Below are positions 1-7,701 of a stretch of 64,000 nt of DNA, one piece after another (the first letter of the stretch is position 1; each line of letters opens with the position of its first letter). The position numbers were made by a program, and so were the translations under genes. Source of the stretch: a virus; IMG/VR virus record IMGVR_UViG_3300047469_000197, positions 31,131 to 95,130 of that record. The stretch is one strand, 5' to 3'. The notes below the pieces were generated by a model. That model did not search any database and was not told the origin of the DNA. It saw nothing but the letters and a program-made list of their open reading frames with translations.

Positions 1-627
1 GCCAGTCAGGGCGCTGCGGGGGCCATTCAGCCAGGAATCAAATTCGGTGTGTTTAACGATCGCTTTGAGGGGGTCAGTCGGGTTCGCCGGCTTGCGCATG
101 CTATCCGCGCCAAACATCGCCTTGATGTAGTTCAGGCTGGTGACATTATTGAAGCTGGTGGCATAGCTGCACAGTATGCCGAGCACGTGCTCACTCTTGA
201 GCTGCGACCAGTCTATGCGGTAGGAGGTTTCACCGCGGGCGTTGCGTTCCATGTCCAGAATGGTTTCTGGCATGCTGTAGCGGCCTGCGGCGTTGCGTGG
301 GAAGGTGATTGCCTTCTGGCGGTCCAGCTCACGGAAGACGTCCAGCGCTTCCACCAGTATCGGCTTGCCGCTTGGCCCGGTGTCACCCATGCGCACCCGG
401 TGGCCTGCACGGGAGGTAATGAAATCGCTGGTTTCGTCCACCAGCACCTCGAAATCCTTGGATTCAAGTTCGCGGATGCGGGGGATCAGCATTTCTTCCA
501 GCGCCACGCGTGCGGTTGGTAGCTGCTCGCCTTCGGCAATGAACAGCTCGCCATCTTTCCACGCTGCAGTAGCCAGCATCGGCCTGTCAGTGGTCAGGCA
601 TATGGCGCATATCTTTTTGTTGATCAT
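1..627 (-). CDS. Hypothetical phage protein, C-terminus cut by window edge
   Basis: An open frame runs from the ATG at 627-625 to base 1 without a stop, giving 209 codons, so the 3' end lies outside the window. The protein starts MINKKICAICLTTDR and is acidic and soluble, with no signal peptide or membrane segment. I recognise no family. A weak purine stretch precedes the start. An operator-like TTAGTAT motif lies about 55 bp upstream (682-700), so the gene could be repressor controlled. The plus-strand open frames over this stretch are shadows. Confidence 0.7.
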   Translation of the reverse strand, partial: MINKKICAICLTTDRPMLATAAWKDGELFIAEGEQLPTARVALEEMLIPRIRELESKDFEVLVDETSDFITSRAGHRVRMGDTGPSGKPILVEALDVFRELDRQKAITFPRNAAGRYSMPETILDMERNARGETSYRIDWSQLKSEHVLGILCSYATSFNNVTSLNYIKAMFGADSMRKPANPTDPLKAIVKHTEFDSWLNGPRSALTG

Positions 628-681
628 GGGGCGGGTTCCCGGTTATGCCTGCCAGAGATGGGCGGCGTTCGGGTTATTATA

Positions 682-700
682 AATTTAGTATCTTCTGTCA
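682..700 (+). promoter_or_regulatory. Operator-like TTAGTAT motif, copy 1
   Basis: AATTTAGTATCTTCTGTCA. Member of a family dispersed through the window; lies upstream of the partial gene ending at the left edge. Confidence 0.5.
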
Positions 701-870
701 GCAAACTTAGCAAGAAGGATAACCGCCTGTTATGGCGGTTGAGGGACTGGCACACAAAGATAAAAGAAGGCCGCGGGACGTTAACGGCCTTGGATGCAGG
801 CAGTTGCATGTACTGGCGTCAGAATAAATTAGATGGATTATGGCTTGCAATACATAGTGTTCGGAGTAGG

Positions 871-900
871 AAAAGAAAAAGGCCGGTATAAACCAGCCTT
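871..900 (-). terminator. Rho-independent terminator, minus direction
   Basis: AAGGCCGG and CCAGCCTT pair around TATAAA. On the minus strand the stem is followed by a T-rich run (complement of 871-880). Confidence 0.6.
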
Positions 901-1001
901 TAGAGTTTGCCCTGATAGAATCCGGCAAGATAAGCTTCCAAAAAATTGTGACTGATACGTCTAAGCGGGATAATCATAAACACCGATCGCGTCAGAATCA
1001 A

Positions 1002-1020
1002 GAATTAGTATCTTATGTAA
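1002..1020 (+). promoter_or_regulatory. Operator-like TTAGTAT motif, copy 2
   Basis: GAATTAGTATCTTATGTAA. Lies a few bases before the terminator hairpin at 1026-1050, in a gene-free stretch. Confidence 0.5.
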
Positions 1021-1025
1021 ATGAG

Positions 1026-1050
1026 AAGGGCCGCATAAGCGGCCCTTTTT
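1026..1050 (+). terminator. Rho-independent terminator, plus direction
   Basis: Perfect 9-bp stem AAGGGCCGC/GCGGCCCTT with an ATAA loop and a T run on the plus strand. No plus-strand gene precedes it, so a short plus-strand RNA may end here. Confidence 0.65.
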
Positions 1051-1205
1051 GAAACTAGTCATAATGGAAAAGCTAATCGCCTTGCGGTGATGCAGATAAT
1101 TTACGCTGCATGTTTTTTGGTTTCAACCTTTGGCGCTCGGTAGAACCAAAAAGACTGGCGGCGGCGGTTAGTGGGTTTCACTTTCCTCATAAAATAAACT
1201 CCCGA

Positions 1206-1847
1206 TTAGTTCTGTATGTCGTATTCGATCCCGGCACGCGTGTAGCTTTCGCGCAGCAGTTCGTACTCAGTGCCGTTCGCTGCCTCAAACTCTGCCCGCC
1301 CGCCGACCGTTCCGCAGGCATGCACCGGCACCAGCCATGAGTATTCTGCTCGCCACTCATCAGGAGCAGCATGCTGGTGGTGCCACTTACACAGCGGGAG
1401 CACTAACTTATGCGCGTCCGGCTTCGTGCGGCCATCGATGTGATGCAGGCTGATCTCCACTGTTTCCTTGCCATTCTTCAGGCACGCAATGCAGGGTAGT
1501 TTGCCCAGCGCATCCATTACCCGGCGCTCGGCTGCGGTTGGCGTTCTGCCTTTACTCCCACGCGAGCGGATCGGGGTGGATCTGGCCTTAACGGCAGGCG
1601 GTGCTGCTGCCTTCTCTTCCTGCTTCTTGCGCGCCTTCTCGGCCTGTTCTGCGCGGTATTCTGGCGAGCTCACGCGGGCGTGGCGCTTTTTGGCCGACTC
1701 AACGGCCTTCTGGAAAACCTGCGCACGGTGTTCGGGATCGGCCCACTTCTCACGTTGTTTCTGCTGCTGCTTAAGCGCAGATCGCTTGGCGGATTCGCGT
1801 TGCTTAGTGCGCTGTTTATCAAGCTGCTCTGCTGAGAGTTGTTTCAT
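1206..1847 (-). CDS. ref: RecA-dependent HNH nuclease Ref
   Basis: 213 aa. Ref is the P1 recombination-enhancement nuclease, which cuts DNA within RecA-dependent D-loops. The N-terminal ~110 residues are Lys/Arg/Gln-rich and probably disordered, as in P1 Ref. The C-terminal part carries the HNH-like zinc domain: CIACLKNG, then SLHHIDGR and CKWHHQHA, then WLVPVHACG. I chose the ATG at 1847 (MKQLSAEQ) because AAAGGTCG lies just upstream; the frame stays open for 18 more codons. The upstream leader contains the sequence AAAGGTCGCCAA shared with three other genes in the window. P1 Ref is 186 aa, so this one has a longer basic tail. The family call rests on motif order and the near-match of the C-terminal domain as I recall it. 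Confidence 0.9.
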   Translation of the reverse strand: MKQLSAEQLDKQRTKQRESAKRSALKQQQKQREKWADPEHRAQVFQKAVESAKKRHARVSSPEYRAEQAEKARKKQEEKAAAPPAVKARSTPIRSRGSKGRTPTAAERRVMDALGKLPCIACLKNGKETVEISLHHIDGRTKPDAHKLVLPLCKWHHQHAAPDEWRAEYSWLVPVHACGTVGGRAEFEAANGTEYELLRESYTRAGIEYDIQN

Positions 1848-1875
1848 GGTTTGGCGACCTTTAGAGCGGGTTGAA

Positions 1876-2190
1876 TTAAGCGACAGAAGGCTGAGGCTCA
1901 TTTAAATTATCGGGCCGCATCCACTCCCAGCGTCGCAGCATGGCGCTGGTGTCATGAATTGGCGCACCAGTCATGGCGAGGCGAGCACGGTGCACGTCAC
2001 GCTCATAGCGCAGACGGGCGGCAAGAGCGACATACCCACCAGCTGGCAGGCCGTGCGATACCAGGCTTTCCAGAGGGTCATAAACCTTGGGGCTATCGAT
2101 CATGCTCATCAGAATGGCTTTATCTATGGCTAACGACAGACTGGTTTTATGGGCGAAGCCGCGTTTAAGCGGGCGCTTTTGTTCGGTCAT
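1876..2190 (-). CDS. Hypothetical protein, Ref operon
   Basis: 104 aa, starting MTEQKRPLKRGF at an ATG with AAGGA upstream. It is helical, with a basic Arg-rich middle, and resembles no family I can name. It overlaps the next upstream gene by an ATGA junction at 2187-2190 and ends 28 bp before ref, so it is probably cotranscribed with ref. Confidence 0.7.
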   Translation of the reverse strand: MTEQKRPLKRGFAHKTSLSLAIDKAILMSMIDSPKVYDPLESLVSHGLPAGGYVALAARLRYERDVHRARLAMTGAPIHDTSAMLRRWEWMRPDNLNEPQPSVA

Positions 2191-2426
2191 GGTTTCGGTC
2201 CTTGGTATTGTTCATAAACGCCATAACGCGCCAGCTCTTTTCTCAGCTGGGAGTCGCGCACGGCTACAATCACGCGATCACGCGTATGGATAAACTCGCC
2301 TGGCAGGTCAGGCACCTGATGCAGGGAACGGAAACGCCGCCATGCAGGCACTGAATTAAAAATTGCCAGCCGCAGCGGGTTAGGGATGAACTCAACACGG
2401 CCAGATGGGCCGATAACATCACTCAT
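2187..2426 (-). CDS. Hypothetical protein
   Basis: 79 aa, starting MSDVIGPSGRVEF. It overlaps its neighbours on both sides by 4 bp (2187-2190 and 2423-2426), a sign of translational coupling. Soluble, mixed composition, no recognised motif. Confidence 0.7.
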   Translation of the reverse strand: MSDVIGPSGRVEFIPNPLRLAIFNSVPAWRRFRSLHQVPDLPGEFIHTRDRVIVAVRDSQLRKELARYGVYEQYQGPKP

Positions 2427-2815
2427 GGTGTTCCTTGGTCGAAAGAAAAGGGCACTTGGCCACCGCCGCTTACTATGTTCATGCGGTGGCCGAATTTGCT
2501 GGTGGCGCGGATATGATGGGCAGCGCGAATAATGCGGGCCTGTTCGGGCGCCTCAATGATGTAGCTCACAAACCGGGCAGGCTTGCCATCCGCCACACAC
2601 ATCGGACAATGGTCGACAGTGTCAATCCAGCCATTACCGTGGATTGAGCCCTGTTGCGCCACGCAGGATTTACACAGCGGCGCATCGCAGGTGTAGGGCT
2701 TGTTGATGTCAATACAACGACGATCGCCGTCCATCACCAGCCCCCAGCCCAGATAGCCGTCACACAGCAAATCCGCAGCGCCACCACAGAACAGACATAA
2801 CTCACGCTTTGGCAT
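2423..2815 (-). CDS. Cysteine-rich putative zinc-binding protein
   Basis: 130 aa. The N-terminal 75 residues hold several cysteine pairs: CLFC near residue 7, then C-x4-C-x2-C spacing (CDAPLCKSC), and HCPMC near residue 70. This is consistent with two structural zinc sites. The C-terminal half is helical. It overlaps its downstream neighbour by 4 bp. Function unknown; a nucleic-acid or protein adaptor is possible but not shown. Confidence 0.7.
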   Translation of the reverse strand: MPKRELCLFCGGAADLLCDGYLGWGLVMDGDRRCIDINKPYTCDAPLCKSCVAQQGSIHGNGWIDTVDHCPMCVADGKPARFVSYIIEAPEQARIIRAAHHIRATSKFGHRMNIVSGGGQVPFSFDQGTP

Positions 2816-3222
2816 CAGGCGGCCTGCTGGCTTGCCTGGCGCAGCAGCTGAGTAACGCGAAGATTGATCCCATTAAACCGGCGACACTCTTCCATGCGGG
2901 TGTTACCGCGGCGTTCTTCCGGGCTGGTAAGCATGACAAAGCAGGATCGCTCTTCACGTACACGCTTAGCCCTCTCTGCTTTAGGAGGCATCTCGCTAGG
3001 CTTCGGCCAGTCGCGGAAGTACAGGCGGCGAAAGCCCTGCAACACGATAACCAGATCGCCTGCCGCTTCCATTTCACGTACCAACAACCGGGCAACGGAT
3101 ACACCTTTGCCGATCGCAGTACAGATGTCCTGGATAACCAGATAGCCTTTGCGATCCATGGCGGCGCTCACCAGTTGAGTGCGCTCTGTGTACAGTTGCT
3201 TAGTAGGATTTGTGGAACTCAT
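2815..3222 (-). CDS. Putative winged-helix protein
   Basis: 135 aa. The first ~70 residues (QLVSAAMDRKGYLVIQDI through FRRLYFRDW) read like a winged helix-turn-helix: helix, 'V-A-R-L-L-V-R-E-M-E' recognition-type helix, then a beta wing. The rest is basic. GGAGAGACAAA precedes the ATG. I infer DNA binding from the pattern only. Confidence 0.65.
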   Translation of the reverse strand: MSSTNPTKQLYTERTQLVSAAMDRKGYLVIQDICTAIGKGVSVARLLVREMEAAGDLVIVLQGFRRLYFRDWPKPSEMPPKAERAKRVREERSCFVMLTSPEERRGNTRMEECRRFNGINLRVTQLLRQASQQAA

Positions 3223-3250
3223 TTTGTCTCTCCGGGTGCCAGCTGGTGGC

Positions 3251-3427
3251 TTATCGATTTCTACGGGTGCGGCGCTTAGGTCGGCGAAACAGACCTCTCA
3301 GTCCACCAGCGATGGCGTCCAGTGCGGCGCGAAGCATTAATAGGGCAAAGGCGACCTTCAGGACGCCAATAAACAACATTGCGGCCCAGCTCAGCAGCTG
3401 GTCAGGGGCGTTAGCGAGATCGCCCAT
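3251..3427 (-). CDS. Small membrane protein
   Basis: 58 aa, starting MGDLANAPDQLLSW. One hydrophobic helix (AAMLFIGVLKVAFALLML) is followed by a very basic tail (GLFRRPKRRTRR), so the C-terminus should face the cytoplasm. The start lies inside the end of the preceding gene (3411-3548), suggesting coupled translation. Spacing and overlaps on both sides support a real gene. Confidence 0.55.
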   Translation of the reverse strand: MGDLANAPDQLLSWAAMLFIGVLKVAFALLMLRAALDAIAGGLRGLFRRPKRRTRRNR

Positions 3428-3548
3428 TGCGCCACTTACTGAACCAGTGCGTCAGGTGCTCCAGACCAATCAGGAAAGCACCCCAGATGAGGCACATCAG
3501 CAGGATGAAGCCGCACACCTTGGCGACTGCCAGAAATTTGATAATCAT
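3411..3548 (-). CDS. Small membrane protein
   Basis: 45 aa, starting MIIKFLAVAKVCGF. One long transmembrane helix covers about residues 4-30, with a basic tail. Its ATG overlaps the stop of the upstream gene as TAATG. AAGAG lies 9-10 bases before the start. Confidence 0.55.
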   Translation of the reverse strand: MIIKFLAVAKVCGFILLMCLIWGAFLIGLEHLTHWFSKWRNGRSR

Positions 3549-4048
3549 TAACGGTTGCTCTTAAGACGCCAGCACAAGCCCGCGCCGGTTTCACGGCTAA
3601 CCAGCGCAAACTCTTCGGCCAGCTGGTAGCTGATGGATTCGACCAGGCTGTCGCTTTTGGGCATCAACCTGGGGGAGTGGGCTTCAGGCATGCCACAATG
3701 CGTCATGATTTCGCGTGTACGCTCCCATACGGGGCGCATGATGTTTTCGGGTAGCCAGTACCAGAACGTTCGGCCAGGCTCTGCACGGGAATGGATCTCA
3801 TCGCTGCGGAGGTGCTGCATATCCACCAGCGCACGTAACCTGGTCAGGCTTTGTGATTCACCTAATCCACACTGGAGGTGTTTACGGTTAGCGGCCAGCT
3901 GGCGGATCGCGCGTGGGAAATGGTCCTCACTGGCCATGCTCACGCGTTCGCCGACATAGCGCTGGATGGCACGATAGGGAAGGTACTTAATGGTCTGGCA
4001 GAAGATGGCGTGCATCAGCGCGTCGTCAGTCACTTTCATCATAACCAC
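3548..4048 (-). CDS. Hypothetical protein
   Basis: 166 aa, starting MVMMKVTDDALMHA; either of the first two in-frame ATGs near 4048-4039 could be used. Largely helical and basic in the centre (RQLAANRKHLQCG), which may mean nucleic-acid binding, but no family is recognised. The gene is chained by short overlaps to the tiny membrane-protein genes on both sides. Confidence 0.65.
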   Translation of the reverse strand: MVMMKVTDDALMHAIFCQTIKYLPYRAIQRYVGERVSMASEDHFPRAIRQLAANRKHLQCGLGESQSLTRLRALVDMQHLRSDEIHSRAEPGRTFWYWLPENIMRPVWERTREIMTHCGMPEAHSPRLMPKSDSLVESISYQLAEEFALVSRETGAGLCWRLKSNR

Positions 4049-4152
4049 GCAGCGCCTCTGCCGCTTTTTATGGCGTCAACGAGGAACAGGCCCAGCCAGA
4101 TACAAAAGCTGGACTCCGCCGCGATGAGGATAACAAGAAGAATGCGTGACAT
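4039..4152 (-). CDS. Very small membrane protein
   Basis: 37 aa, starting MSRILLVILIAAESSF, almost entirely one hydrophobic helix. Its TGA overlaps the next start. The ribosome site is weak. Kept because three such tiny membrane genes follow one another here in the same operon; an inner-membrane role in phage physiology is inference. Confidence 0.45.
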   Translation of the reverse strand: MSRILLVILIAAESSFCIWLGLFLVDAIKSGRGAAWL

Positions 4153-4183
4153 AGGCTGATCTCGATAAACTACAACTAAAATC

Positions 4184-4203
4184 CAGTTTAGTATTGTATG
4201 TCA
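4184..4203 (+). promoter_or_regulatory. Operator-like TTAGTAT motif, copy 3
   Basis: CAGTTTAGTATTGTATGTCA. Sits 32 bp before the first gene (4152) of the minus-strand operon that continues into ref. Confidence 0.6.
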
Positions 4204-4390
4204 TAAGAAACCAGCCTATTTTTGCCATTGTGTTAGGGTTTTTCCGCAGGACGATGAAGCAAAGAGGGTGCGGGGGCATGCCGGGCCACCCCTTTAAGCA
4301 CCTGCCGATAAGTACCTTTTGTTGATCGTTTATAAATAGTGATTTAACATTTCACTGCTTTTTACGGATTTGATTGATTGGTTTGAAGCA

Positions 4391-4813
4391 CTACAGCCCC
4401 TTGCGGGCTGTTTTTATTTTTGTCCAGACCACATTTCCGGGTTGATACGGCATGTTGCGGTGCACCTTACGCATTACCTGGTCTGATTCGCACGGCCCCA
4501 TATCCTTAAGAAACACATCAAAGTCAGCCCACTGCGGACACACTGCGCCCTCAATATTTTTGTAATAACCCATGAGCTGCGACCATTTACGGAATTCCAG
4601 CGAGTTATTCTTAATCGAATGTGTCTGACGTCTTGAACACGACATACAGCGTAAAACAAACCCACTACGTAACTGCATGCCCGAAACAGGGTACTCGCGA
4701 TTGCACTCACAACGTACCTGCCAGTAAGGGCGGTGATCATATTTGAGCCGCACCATATGCAACACTGTGAGACTGCCGAACACCTTCCCGGTGAGATCTA
4801 TGATATTTCTCAA
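4391..4813 (-). CDS. HNH/AP2-type endonuclease-like phage protein
   Basis: 140 aa. The N-terminal module (DLTGKVFGSLTVLH ... WQVRCEC ... LRSGFVLRCMSC) matches the zinc-binding repeat common at the start of phage HNH/AP2 homing-type endonucleases. The C-terminal part (PQWADFDVFLKDMGP ... YQPGNVVW) matches their usual tail. A classical HNH core is not obvious, so activity is uncertain. I chose TTG at 4813 because it forms a TTGA overlap with the upstream stop and has GGAGG 5 bases before it; a longer GTG start at 4846 is less likely. Confidence 0.65.
   Translation of the reverse strand: MRNIIDLTGKVFGSLTVLHMVRLKYDHRPYWQVRCECNREYPVSGMQLRSGFVLRCMSCSRRQTHSIKNNSLEFRKWSQLMGYYKNIEGAVCPQWADFDVFLKDMGPCESDQVMRKVHRNMPYQPGNVVWTKIKTARKGL
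4394..4420 (+). terminator. Rho-independent terminator, plus direction
   Basis: CAGCCC/GGGCTG stem followed by TTTTTATTTTT on the plus strand. It overlaps the 3' end of a minus-strand gene. It may end a short plus-strand RNA begun near 4200; the 4204-4390 stretch holds no convincing gene. Confidence 0.6.
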
Positions 4814-5256
4814 TCCTGCCTCCAGATTTCGCCCGTATCTACACACGGGAAACCGTGGCAGCGGCGCTGAAATTCTTCTTTGTATTGAATCGCGGTCGGC
4901 TTTTGCTGTTCGTGCCAGTGCTGGTGGCCAGCAACAAACGCGACAGGCATTGAGCTGTAAGAACTGTAATCGGTGCCTTCGCCACGTGAAGCGGCACGCG
5001 CGCCATCAAACCAGCCGGCGAGGAAATCGGCTCGATCCACCAGCTCAACGGTGAAATCATCTTCATCTCCATGAAGGCGGACGATACCCGTGCGGGATAA
5101 CTGCTCCAGCACAGCCTGATTGCCGGTGATGTCTGCGCCGGAGTAATGGCCAGCATTGTCCACGTAGGAAAAGTGGGTGTAGGGGGTCGCCTCATCCGTG
5201 CCGATCGCTCTCGCTGCAGCGGTGAAAAAGGTCATCTGTTTACGTGAAACTCTCAT
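4810..5256 (-). CDS. Hypothetical protein
   Basis: 148 aa, starting MRVSRKQMTFFTAA. The ATGA overlap with the upstream gene favours this start over the ATG six bases earlier. Soluble, acidic, with two aromatic-rich segments (YTHFSYVDNAGHYSG, WFDGARAASRG). No family recognised. Confidence 0.65.
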   Translation of the reverse strand: MRVSRKQMTFFTAAARAIGTDEATPYTHFSYVDNAGHYSGADITGNQAVLEQLSRTGIVRLHGDEDDFTVELVDRADFLAGWFDGARAASRGEGTDYSSYSSMPVAFVAGHQHWHEQQKPTAIQYKEEFQRRCHGFPCVDTGEIWRQD

Positions 5257-5480
5257 GGGCATTTGGTCATGTTGGCAAGATTTGAACGCTGAAGCAGGTG
5301 CTCGTTGAGTAAAGCGACAAGCTTACGTGCCTGTGCATCGTCCACCAGTAAGCGCGTTCCGTAAGATTCAATAATCAGGTGGCCAAGAGACTGATCATCC
5401 ATATCGATGGATAGGCATAGCTTATTATTTGAAGGCGGCACGCGGTGGATAGTGTCATCGTGGGAGGTGAAAATAGTCAT
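5253..5480 (-). CDS. Hypothetical protein
   Basis: 75 aa, starting MTIFTSHDDTIHRV; a TTG four codons upstream (5492) is an alternative. The C-terminal half (RLLVDDAQARKLVALLNEHL) is a helix of the kind that ends small adaptor proteins. Overlaps the downstream gene by 4 bp. Function unknown. Confidence 0.6.
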   Translation of the reverse strand: MTIFTSHDDTIHRVPPSNNKLCLSIDMDDQSLGHLIIESYGTRLLVDDAQARKLVALLNEHLLQRSNLANMTKCP

Positions 5481-5527
5481 TGGTTTACTCAAATGAAATG
5501 ACCGGCGCGCAGCCGGTCGGTAAGGGA

Positions 5528-5902
5528 TCAGGCAAGCTTGGCTTTGATTCCAGTGAAATCCAGCAGGGTCACGGTAAATTCTGCCGCCCTGTCTGCCGCC
5601 TCGCGGGTCCAGAAATCGCCCCTCGTTAACAACAGCCGGGAACCGATGTGTTCACGTAGCTGGCGCTGCGCGCGCGCCTCGTTAACCTCATCAAACCAAT
5701 CCTGTAGCGGAGAGCGCCGGAGACACTTAGTCACCTGACACTGTATTAAGCAGGCCAGCCACGAAAGCATGACAAACCAGATCGTACCGCCCCAGCCAGG
5801 CTGAGTGTTGCAGATGCAAGCCACGATATAGATGGCGAAATACGTTTTCCCGAAGCCGTTACGGCCAGCTACCTGCCAAAATTTAGAGACTGAAGTCTTC
5901 AT
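5528..5902 (-). CDS. Membrane protein
   Basis: 124 aa. AGGAT precedes the ATG at 5902 (MKTSVSKFWQVAG). Two adjacent hydrophobic stretches (TYFAIYIVACICN and TIWFVMLSWLACLIQC, residues ~19-57) predict a two-helix inner-membrane anchor. A cytoplasmic Arg/Gln-rich helical domain follows. Function unknown. Confidence 0.65.
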   Translation of the reverse strand: MKTSVSKFWQVAGRNGFGKTYFAIYIVACICNTQPGWGGTIWFVMLSWLACLIQCQVTKCLRRSPLQDWFDEVNEARAQRQLREHIGSRLLLTRGDFWTREAADRAAEFTVTLLDFTGIKAKLA

Positions 5903-5915
5903 ATCGATCCTGTTT

Positions 5916-6245
5916 TTATCTGGGCTTACGCCCTCTATTGGCTGCTGCGTCCAGCTGGTGGATGCGCGTTGCGGCCTGCTGGGCTGAGGCGCTGAACACA
6001 CGGTTAAACGCCTCAATTACATGCCCGTCAGATGCCATCATCTCGGCATAAATCTCACGGGCAATGTTCAGGTCGATAGCCTCGACATATGCCTTAGCAG
6101 CGTCCAGGCTATCCATTGGGCGATCAATTTGTATGTAATGCAGTGGTGAGCCTTGGCTGTAGATAAGCCCGCAAGCAACAACGGGCTGATTACCCCGCAA
6201 GCCTGCCTGTGCGTTCAGCTTGCAATCATCAAGTTGGATAATCAT
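5916..6245 (-). CDS. Hypothetical protein
   Basis: 109 aa, starting MIIQLDDCKLNAQAG with AAAAGGAA 5-6 bases upstream, which makes it a better start than the in-frame codon at 6263. Mixed alpha/beta sequence. No family recognised. A TTAGTAT motif lies 44 bp upstream. Confidence 0.65.
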   Translation of the reverse strand: MIIQLDDCKLNAQAGLRGNQPVVACGLIYSQGSPLHYIQIDRPMDSLDAAKAYVEAIDLNIAREIYAEMMASDGHVIEAFNRVFSASAQQAATRIHQLDAAANRGRKPR

Positions 6246-6288
6246 TCCGGTTCCTTTTCCCATACATTTACATAATCAAATAAGCACC

Positions 6289-6307
6289 ATTTTAGTATCT
6301 TTTACAG
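6289..6307 (+). promoter_or_regulatory. Operator-like TTAGTAT motif, copy 4
   Basis: ATTTTAGTATCTTTTACAG. Lies between two minus-strand genes and covers the stop codon of the upstream one (6302). Confidence 0.55.
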
Positions 6308-6622
6308 AAAAACTTTATGTGCTGGTGGGCGGTTTTTCTCATCATCAGCAAGTATGGCCATTGCCTTGATAATACCTGTATCAGTCAGCTGGTAAGAGGG
6401 TGCTTTACTCCCCGTCCGGCTGACAGCTACGTGTTCAACCAGATAGCCACGGGCCACCAGGCGATTGAGTGAAGCGCGAAAATTACCATTACTTGGAACT
6501 GGTTTGTAGTTTTCGTGGATGTTCGTTTTCAGCGCGGCCACGGTTACGCGCTCTGGCGGATCCGCTCGATAGCGCTTTCCCATGTATCTGAGTGACATTT
6601 TCTGCAATCTGGACAACGGCAT
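6302..6622 (-). CDS. Winged-helix DNA-binding protein
   Basis: 106 aa. AAGGAG lies 8 bases before the ATG at 6622 (MPLSRLQKMSLRYMG). Residues ~25-95 have the pattern of a winged helix: VTVAALKTNIHENY, NFRASLNRLVARGYLVEH (recognition helix and turn), then a wing and YQLTDTGIIKAMAIL. Likely a small transcription regulator. The AAAGGTCGCCAA leader found before ref also occurs upstream of this gene. Confidence 0.7.
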   Translation of the reverse strand: MPLSRLQKMSLRYMGKRYRADPPERVTVAALKTNIHENYKPVPSNGNFRASLNRLVARGYLVEHVAVSRTGSKAPSYQLTDTGIIKAMAILADDEKNRPPAHKVFL

Positions 6623-6667
6623 TAGCAATGCTCCTTTTGATTTGGCGACCTTTCATTAAGACTGATC

Positions 6668-7699
6668 CTACTTGCTGCGCTTCACCTCCTTGACCACGTC
6701 GAGCATGACCGACTTTTCGGCCTCGATATGGCGGATATAGCTCAGCACCTGTTCGGGCCGTTTCCACGTACCCTCATGCATGATCTGCGCGAGAGTTTTC
6801 CCACGCATAGCCATGTCCTGAGCAGCGCCCACGCGCGGGCTGTGTCCCGTCCACGTCCGATAGTGCGGCCCGGTGGCTGGTGGTTTACCCAGCGCGTTCC
6901 AGGCGCGCCCGAAGATCTTGATAACATTTACACGCGTCATCGGCTTGTCGCCCGCATGCGCGTTGTTGTAGCGATCTACCTTACAGAAAATGTACTCTTC
7001 CGGTTTGTCACGAAGCCCAGCCAGCGACAGCCAGTCGAGAACCCAGGCGGCCACTTCCGGCGACAGCGCCTTTGCAATGCTGTTGGCTTCGTCAATGGTC
7101 TTGGTAAACCCGACATCAAAAACAATCGTACCGTTTGGGCGAAACCGCAGATCACCGACCTTCAGGCGCGCCACGTTGGAGATACGCAGTAGCGAACTGT
7201 AAGCCACGCCAATGAAGGCTAAATCGCGACGATCGGCAAGGCGCTCACTGGCTTCCCATAGGGCGGAAATGCGAAACAGATCCTCAACATGCAGCGGCTC
7301 AGCCTGCGAAACTTCTTCGCCGGCACGGGTGGCGCGCTTGCGAATGGCCTTCATGCCCAACGATACATTCATGTCGTCAGACGGGCGCGGCAGGCCTGCA
7401 TGTTTGTGGAGCTTGTTAATCATGGCCATGTGCTGGTTAACGGTGCTGACTTTGCGCCCATGGTCATTTTTGAGGTGTAACAGATACTCCCGGACGTCTG
7501 CCGGAGAGGCGGGAAGCCACGTTTTTCCACGTTCAGTGCACCAGCGCGCCCATACGCGGACAACCGACAACATCTGAGTCATGGTGTTATCTGAATAGGC
7601 GTCCTGGTTCTCAAACAGGATGCGCAGATTTTGCGCTACCCGTTCATCTAAATTGTCGGGCAGCGCCATAACGCCAGTGCCGGTGTCGTTCTCGGACAT
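6668..7699 (-). CDS. cre: Cre-like tyrosine site-specific recombinase
   Basis: 343 aa, the same length as P1 Cre. The catalytic set is present and correctly spaced: R172 (SSLLRISNVARL), K200 (FTKTIDEANS), H286 and R289 (TGHSPRVGAAQDMA), W312 and Y321 (TWKRPEQVLSYIRH). The N-terminal core-binding domain (~residues 20-130) is also Cre-like. Cre resolves plasmid dimers and circularises incoming linear DNA by recombination at lox. GGAG lies 8 bases before the ATG. The candidate partner site is at 8795-8828, about 1.1 kb upstream. Sequence divergence from P1 Cre is substantial, so its site specificity should differ from loxP. Confidence 0.93.
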   Translation of the reverse strand: MSENDTGTGVMALPDNLDERVAQNLRILFENQDAYSDNTMTQMLSVVRVWARWCTERGKTWLPASPADVREYLLHLKNDHGRKVSTVNQHMAMINKLHKHAGLPRPSDDMNVSLGMKAIRKRATRAGEEVSQAEPLHVEDLFRISALWEASERLADRRDLAFIGVAYSSLLRISNVARLKVGDLRFRPNGTIVFDVGFTKTIDEANSIAKALSPEVAAWVLDWLSLAGLRDKPEEYIFCKVDRYNNAHAGDKPMTRVNVIKIFGRAWNALGKPPATGPHYRTWTGHSPRVGAAQDMAMRGKTLAQIMHEGTWKRPEQVLSYIRHIEAEKSVMLDVVKEVKRSK

Positions 7700-7701
7700 A
7701 C

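Larger units (their letters stand above)
628..1205. other. Long non-coding stretch with several hairpins
   Basis: No convincing gene is seen in these 578 bases. There are four strong inverted repeats: about 721-740 (ACCGCC/GGCGGT), 769-792 (AAGGCCG/CGGCCTT), 878-900 and 1026-1047. There are also two copies of the TTAGTAT motif. The short open frames here run through the hairpins and lack ribosome sites. The layout suits tandem terminators or small structured RNAs. Confidence 0.5.

Noticed and set aside
658-891. 77-codon plus-strand gene
   Set aside because: Runs through three hairpins and lacks a ribosome site.
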